From: JBCDKH01 sp964388485 | GTDB taxonomy: Bacteria > Planctomycetota > Phycisphaerae > Tepidisphaerales > Tepidisphaeraceae | Length of the DNA: 46,179 nucleotides | Direction: 5' to 3' | Assembly (NCBI GenBank): GCA_964388485.1 | Contig: CAYMAS010000025.1 | Span: 1 to 46,179, forward strand | In this document: in pieces, positions 42,569 through 46,179 of the stretch | Position numbering within the stretch: position 1 is the first letter of the stretch | Layout of the letters: the number at the start of each line of letters is the position of its first letter | Position numbers and translations under genes: made by a program | Notes under the pieces: generated by a model | Database searches by the model: none | What the model was told of the DNA's origin: nothing | What the model saw: only the letters and a program-made list of their open reading frames with translations

Positions 42569-45500
42569 CTATCCGATTGAAGCTTCGTCTGTTTCATCGG
42601 TGAACAGGCTGCCTGCTGGGGTCGCGACCGTGATGGCGAAGTTGCTACGAAGGATCGTGAAGTCGGCCAAATCCACCACGCCGTCGTAGTTGAAGTCGGC
42701 CTCGCTGAAGAGCGGTTCGTCGCTGCGGCCGAAGTTCGATCGCAAGGTGGTGAAGTCGGCGAGACTCACCTGCCGGTCCCGTGTCGCGTCGCCGGCGAGG
42801 ACGAAGAACTCGAGCATCACCTCTTGAACCAGCGAGTTACCCGCGGCGTCGGTGACGGAACCGGCAGGAACAACGGCCCGATAGTTCCCGTTCGCAAGCG
42901 GCTCAACGAACCGCCAGAACGCGGTCCGGCCGTCCGGCCCGACCTGCAAGTCGATCGCCGGCTCGACCGTCACGCCGGAGTCGAGGTCGAGCAACGTCAG
43001 GTCTTCAACCGCCAGCGAGGCCGCGACGTCTTCATCCACGACGAGGCGAATGCCTTGCGCCGTTTCGAAGTCGAAGCCGGCATCGAGAACGGTCGGAGCC
43101 TGCGTGTCCTGACTGTCCAGGTTGAAAAACCCGAGCACGCGACTCATGACTTCATGCCGGTCGGCTTCGCCGCGAATGGACTCGAAGCCGAAGCCGAGCG
43201 TCACAACCTTCGCCGCCTCCGACGTTGTTCCGCCAGACCAGGTCACACCCGCTGTGGCGATGGAGGGGATCAGGTAGGTCAATGCCGCTGTTCCGCCGGC
43301 GACGGGGGCGAGTCGGTCCGGGAAATCGACGTCGTAGTCGTCGGTGCCGTCGCTGAACCCAATGAGCAAGCCGTCGAAGATCGACCCCGGCTGCCCGGCG
43401 GTGTCGTAGGTGCCGGCGTCGTCTGAGACGTAGATCGCCTTGAGCGTGTCGGCGAAGAAGGTGGCATCCGCGGTCGAGCCTCGGGCGACCAGGTCCCATC
43501 CGATCTCCGCGCCGCTTGCGAACAACTTGCCGCCGTTGGCGACGTAGCTTGCGACTGCCGCCTGCTCCGTCAGGCTGAAGGTTTCGTTGACGGTCGACTC
43601 TTCGCCGGCCAACCAGATGACGGCGTCGTAGTCGCTCAGGGCGATCGTGCCGTCGGCGACGGCTTCGTTCTCTACCGCGTTGAAGCTGATTCGTTCGTCG
43701 CCGAAGGCCGCCACCGCCCGGCCGGCGTCTGCGATGTAGTCGAAGGTGTTGACGAGGCGAGGGTTGACCCTCTCGTAGGTCCCGCCGGTCGCTCCGCTGT
43801 TGCCGGGTGCGAAGAAGAGCGAGCGATTATTCGTCGGGTTCTGCGACCGTTCGATGCGGTCGAAGGCGTTGACGAGCAGGACTCGCGGCTCCTCGACATC
43901 CAGCCGCGCCCGGGCTCCGACGACCCGCGACGGTAACGACCGGCCACCCGTGTTGGTCGCCTCGACACGAAAGAAGAAGGCGTCGCCGAACGATGCCCCC
44001 GGCACCAGTGCGGCAAGATCAGGAGCGGACAGCGTGATGGAGGTCGTCGCCGAGGACACTTCCTGGATGGGCGAAAAGCCCTGGCCGTCGATCGAGGCGT
44101 AAATCGCGAAGCTCGTCGCCGCATCGCCGGTCGCACCGGAAACGGTGCCAGGCCGCCAGGAGAGGTCGATGTTCCCCAAGGTGCTCGTGGTCGCCCGGAG
44201 TTCCCGCGGCACGTCCGGCAGCATCATTGGCGTCACGGCGAGCGGACTGAAGCTGTCGAAGTAGCGAACCGTCGCCTGATAGCTCGATCGGCCGACGGCA
44301 TCGCGAACCTTCGGGTCGCGCATCAGCTCCGCGTCCTGCGGGTTGTCGTGGAAGGCGACCTCGAGGATGGTCGCATCCATCTCGCCGCCGAACCGACTGT
44401 TGCGAATTTCGCCGAAGCTGCTGGCCAACGTGGCGGGTCGCTGGGCCCAGACGTGCTCGAAGAGATTGTTCGGTGCGGTGGTGAGGGCGACGAGATCGTC
44501 TTCGACCTCGTTGGCCGTCAGCGTCGCCCAGGTGGCTTGGTTGGGCGTGGCTCCGCCGCTGCCGCTGTTGATAAGGCTGACGGTGCCGCGAGCGGTGCCG
44601 TTGGCGGTGGCGTTGGAGTGGTAGCCGAGGTAGACGGCTTGTCCGAACGGTGCGGCGTTCATGTGAGCCGCGAAGGTGGCGGGCGTGCCGACGTTGGCGG
44701 CTTCGTCATCGCCGAAGACGGTTCGAAGGCTGGAGAAGCTGGTGCCCTGGCCGACCATAGCTTCGAGCCAGTACAAGCTGGCCTCGTCCTCGCGCGGCAC
44801 ACCGCTGACGCCACCGGGCCGCTGGATGCCGCCCATGCCGTTGCCGAATCGGATCGCGTCGGCGATGACGACGCTGCCGCCGGAGCCGTCCCGCTGATTG
44901 CTGATCTGTACGGAGCCTTCCGTGCCGGCATCGAAGTGATAGCTGCCGAGGTAGACCCAGCCTTTGCCGACGAGGCGGTGGTCGACGCGGACCTCGCTGG
45001 TGCCGCCGGAGTGGGCGACTGTGTAGAGCTGGTTCGCTCGATTGCCGCCGTCGAGGACCCAGGTGTAGACCGGGTAGATGCCGGCTTCGGGTAGATCCGG
45101 GCGGTACGTTGCCACCGCTGACTCGGTGCTGCTCGTCGCGGCGAAGCGATAGGCCTCGTCACCCGCATCGCCGTAGAAGACCGGGCTGCCGCTGCTCGAC
45201 CAGTTGCCGTCGTAGGAAACGCCCGCGTCGCCGGGCTCCGCGGCGAGGTCATCGTTATCGACGATGACTTCGTTGATCTGATTCCCTAGGGGCCGCAGCG
45301 GCACGACGGTGGCTCCGGCTCGCCAGAGGTAGTCGGCGTAGTACTGGAGTTGGTCCTGATTGCCGAAGTCTTCGACCATGCGGTTGGTCAGGCCGCGGCC
45401 GGTGCGCCAAGCGTCGAACGAGCTGTCGTAGGCGTAGCCGTGGCCGGCCGAGACGTAGACAACGTGACCGGTGAGCGGTCCCTCCGGCTGATTGCCGGCA

Positions 45501-45595
45501 TAGGAGGCCCAGTAGCCGGTCGCCTCACCGCCGCCGTCGAGCAGACGCCGCGGCTCCAGGGAATCGCACAACACGCTCGGGTACGGCTTGTTCAC
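42569..45595 (-). CDS. Secreted N-acetylmuramoyl-L-alanine amidase with golvesin-like domain
   Basis: A GTG start gives 1008 residues. The leader is VLCDSLEPRRLLDGGGEATG. An amidase_3 domain begins at GHVVYVSAGHGYAYD (zinc His) and is interrupted by a beta-rich golvesin/xanthan-lyase-like insert (VATYRPDLPEAGIYPVYTW ... HFDAGTEGSVQISNQR). It resumes with YLGYHSNATANG (second His) and ILEVAFHDNPQDAELM (catalytic Glu). A fibronectin-III-like domain, a glutamine-amidotransferase-like domain (LLVNAFDRIERSQNP ... ASYVANGGKLFASG), a Big-like domain and two dockerin loops follow. It should cleave the amide bond between muramic acid and the peptide stem, outside the cytoplasm. The intact zinc residues suggest an active enzyme. 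Confidence 0.8.
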   Translation of the reverse strand: MNKPYPSVLCDSLEPRRLLDGGGEATGYWASYAGNQPEGPLTGHVVYVSAGHGYAYDSSFDAWRTGRGLTNRMVEDFGNQDQLQYYADYLWRAGATVVPLRPLGNQINEVIVDNDDLAAEPGDAGVSYDGNWSSSGSPVFYGDAGDEAYRFAATSSTESAVATYRPDLPEAGIYPVYTWVLDGGNRANQLYTVAHSGGTSEVRVDHRLVGKGWVYLGSYHFDAGTEGSVQISNQRDGSGGSVVIADAIRFGNGMGGIQRPGGVSGVPREDEASLYWLEAMVGQGTSFSSLRTVFGDDEAANVGTPATFAAHMNAAPFGQAVYLGYHSNATANGTARGTVSLINSGSGGATPNQATWATLTANEVEDDLVALTTAPNNLFEHVWAQRPATLASSFGEIRNSRFGGEMDATILEVAFHDNPQDAELMRDPKVRDAVGRSSYQATVRYFDSFSPLAVTPMMLPDVPRELRATTSTLGNIDLSWRPGTVSGATGDAATSFAIYASIDGQGFSPIQEVSSATTSITLSAPDLAALVPGASFGDAFFFRVEATNTGGRSLPSRVVGARARLDVEEPRVLLVNAFDRIERSQNPTNNRSLFFAPGNSGATGGTYERVNPRLVNTFDYIADAGRAVAAFGDERISFNAVENEAVADGTIALSDYDAVIWLAGEESTVNETFSLTEQAAVASYVANGGKLFASGAEIGWDLVARGSTADATFFADTLKAIYVSDDAGTYDTAGQPGSIFDGLLIGFSDGTDDYDVDFPDRLAPVAGGTAALTYLIPSIATAGVTWSGGTTSEAAKVVTLGFGFESIRGEADRHEVMSRVLGFFNLDSQDTQAPTVLDAGFDFETAQGIRLVVDEDVAASLAVEDLTLLDLDSGVTVEPAIDLQVGPDGRTAFWRFVEPLANGNYRAVVPAGSVTDAAGNSLVQEVMLEFFVLAGDATRDRQVSLADFTTLRSNFGRSDEPLFSEADFNYDGVVDLADFTILRSNFAITVATPAGSLFTDETDEASIG

Positions 45596-45712
45596 AGGCC
45601 CCAGCTTACCTCAAGGCGGCGGTTGATGCGTCGTGAGCATGAGCACGACACTCGGCTACCCGAGATGCGCTTGTGCCCATCTGATAGACGAACAGAGAGA
45701 CCTGGAGAGGCT

Positions 45713-46179
45713 CTATGCCTTCTTCGACTTCTCGATTGCTTCGTCCAGCGCGCCGACGTAGCGGAAGTTGCCTTCCCCAATGGTGTCGGCTTCGCCGTTG
45801 AGGATGCGTTCGAAGCTGTTGACGGTCTCTTCCAGCGGCGTGTAGTTGCCGGGGAAGCCGGTGAAGACCTCGGCGACGAAGAACGGCTGGCTGAAGAAGA
45901 GCTGGATCTTGCGGGCCCGGTTGACGATCAGCTTGTCCTCTTCGCTCAATTCGTCGACGCCGAGAATGCTGATGATGTCCTGCAGGTCGCGGTAACGCTG
46001 CAGCATCGTCTGCACGCCGCGGGCGACCTCGTAGTGACGCTCGCCGACGATCTGCGGGTCAAGGGCGCGGCTGTTGGACGCCAGAGGGTCGACGGCCGGG
46101 TAGATGCCCTTGGAGGCGATGGAACGCTCGAGGTAGATGAAGGAGTCGAGGTGGGCGAACGCGTTGGCCGGGGCCGGGT
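45713..46179 (-). CDS. atpD: F-type ATP synthase beta subunit, C-terminal part
   Basis: The frame is open to the right edge, so only the last 154 or so residues are visible. The sequence reads PANAFAHLDSFIYLERSIAS, then IYPAVDPLASNSRALDP, RYRDLQDIISILG, DELSEEDKLIVNRARKIQLF and FFVAEVFTG. All of these are landmarks of the beta-subunit nucleotide domain end and helical C-terminal domain. It is the catalytic subunit of F1. On the usual gene order, the rest of the operon (atpG, atpA and so on) would lie to the right; no atpC follows within the next 117 bases on the left, which hold no gene that I can support. Confidence 0.96.
   Translation of the reverse strand, partial: PAPANAFAHLDSFIYLERSIASKGIYPAVDPLASNSRALDPQIVGERHYEVARGVQTMLQRYRDLQDIISILGVDELSEEDKLIVNRARKIQLFFSQPFFVAEVFTGFPGNYTPLEETVNSFERILNGEADTIGEGNFRYVGALDEAIEKSKKA

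Overview
Organism. The window looks like a planctomycete chromosome, most likely class Phycisphaerae. Base composition is GC-rich. Four large secreted proteins at the right end share an N-terminal LE(S/P/A/T)RRLL motif and a C-terminal pair of dockerin-like calcium loops (D-x-N/D-x-D), a layout I associate with Planctomycetes. A Uma2-family protein and an FHA-GspE fusion fit the same group. This assignment rests on protein style only.

Layout. (1) 1-17.3 kb is an accessory defence island. It starts with a partial unknown gene and a small ribbon-helix-helix-like gene that diverge from twin operator-like repeats. A four-gene operon follows (unknown, QueC-like PP-loop protein, XRE-HTH/M78 metalloprotease, PIN nuclease). 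It converges on a type I restriction-modification cluster running hsdR-hsdS-(PD-D/ExK protein)-(RES-like protein)-hsdM. Diverging from hsdR is a two-gene unit ending in a TIGR02391-type protein. Last comes a retron-like operon: promoter with operator, structured non-coding stretch, small acidic protein, XRE regulator, reverse transcriptase. (2) 17.36-21.38 kb is an integrated element of about 4.0 kb bounded by 18-bp direct repeats. The left repeat lies in a tRNA T-arm-like sequence. The element carries a tyrosine integrase, a HTH protein (probable excisionase), a ribbon-helix-helix protein, a HUH replication initiator and small unknown genes, all on the minus strand. (3) 21.5-35.5 kb is ordinary chromosome: histidine kinase, receiver and receiver-GGDEF; lipid-kinase family protein; serS; Uma2; FHA-GspE; a lipoprotein; a KDG-type sugar kinase; proC; purN; an NtrC-type regulator. 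(4) 35.5-45.6 kb holds four dockerin-bearing surface proteins, two of them probable peptidoglycan hydrolases. (5) The right edge holds the 3' end of atpD.

How the genes work together. Region 1 reads as a stack of anti-invader systems: nucleotide/base chemistry plus a protease-controlled nuclease, a restriction system with two built-in extra effectors, and a reverse transcriptase with its own candidate template RNA. It ends at the tRNA-like attachment site used by the region 2 element, so the two are probably tandem insertions at one hotspot. The most notable points are the retron-like locus with a foldable upstream RNA, the QueC/M78/PIN operon, and the integrase whose C-terminus is predicted to change between the integrated and circular forms because the crossover site lies inside its reading frame.
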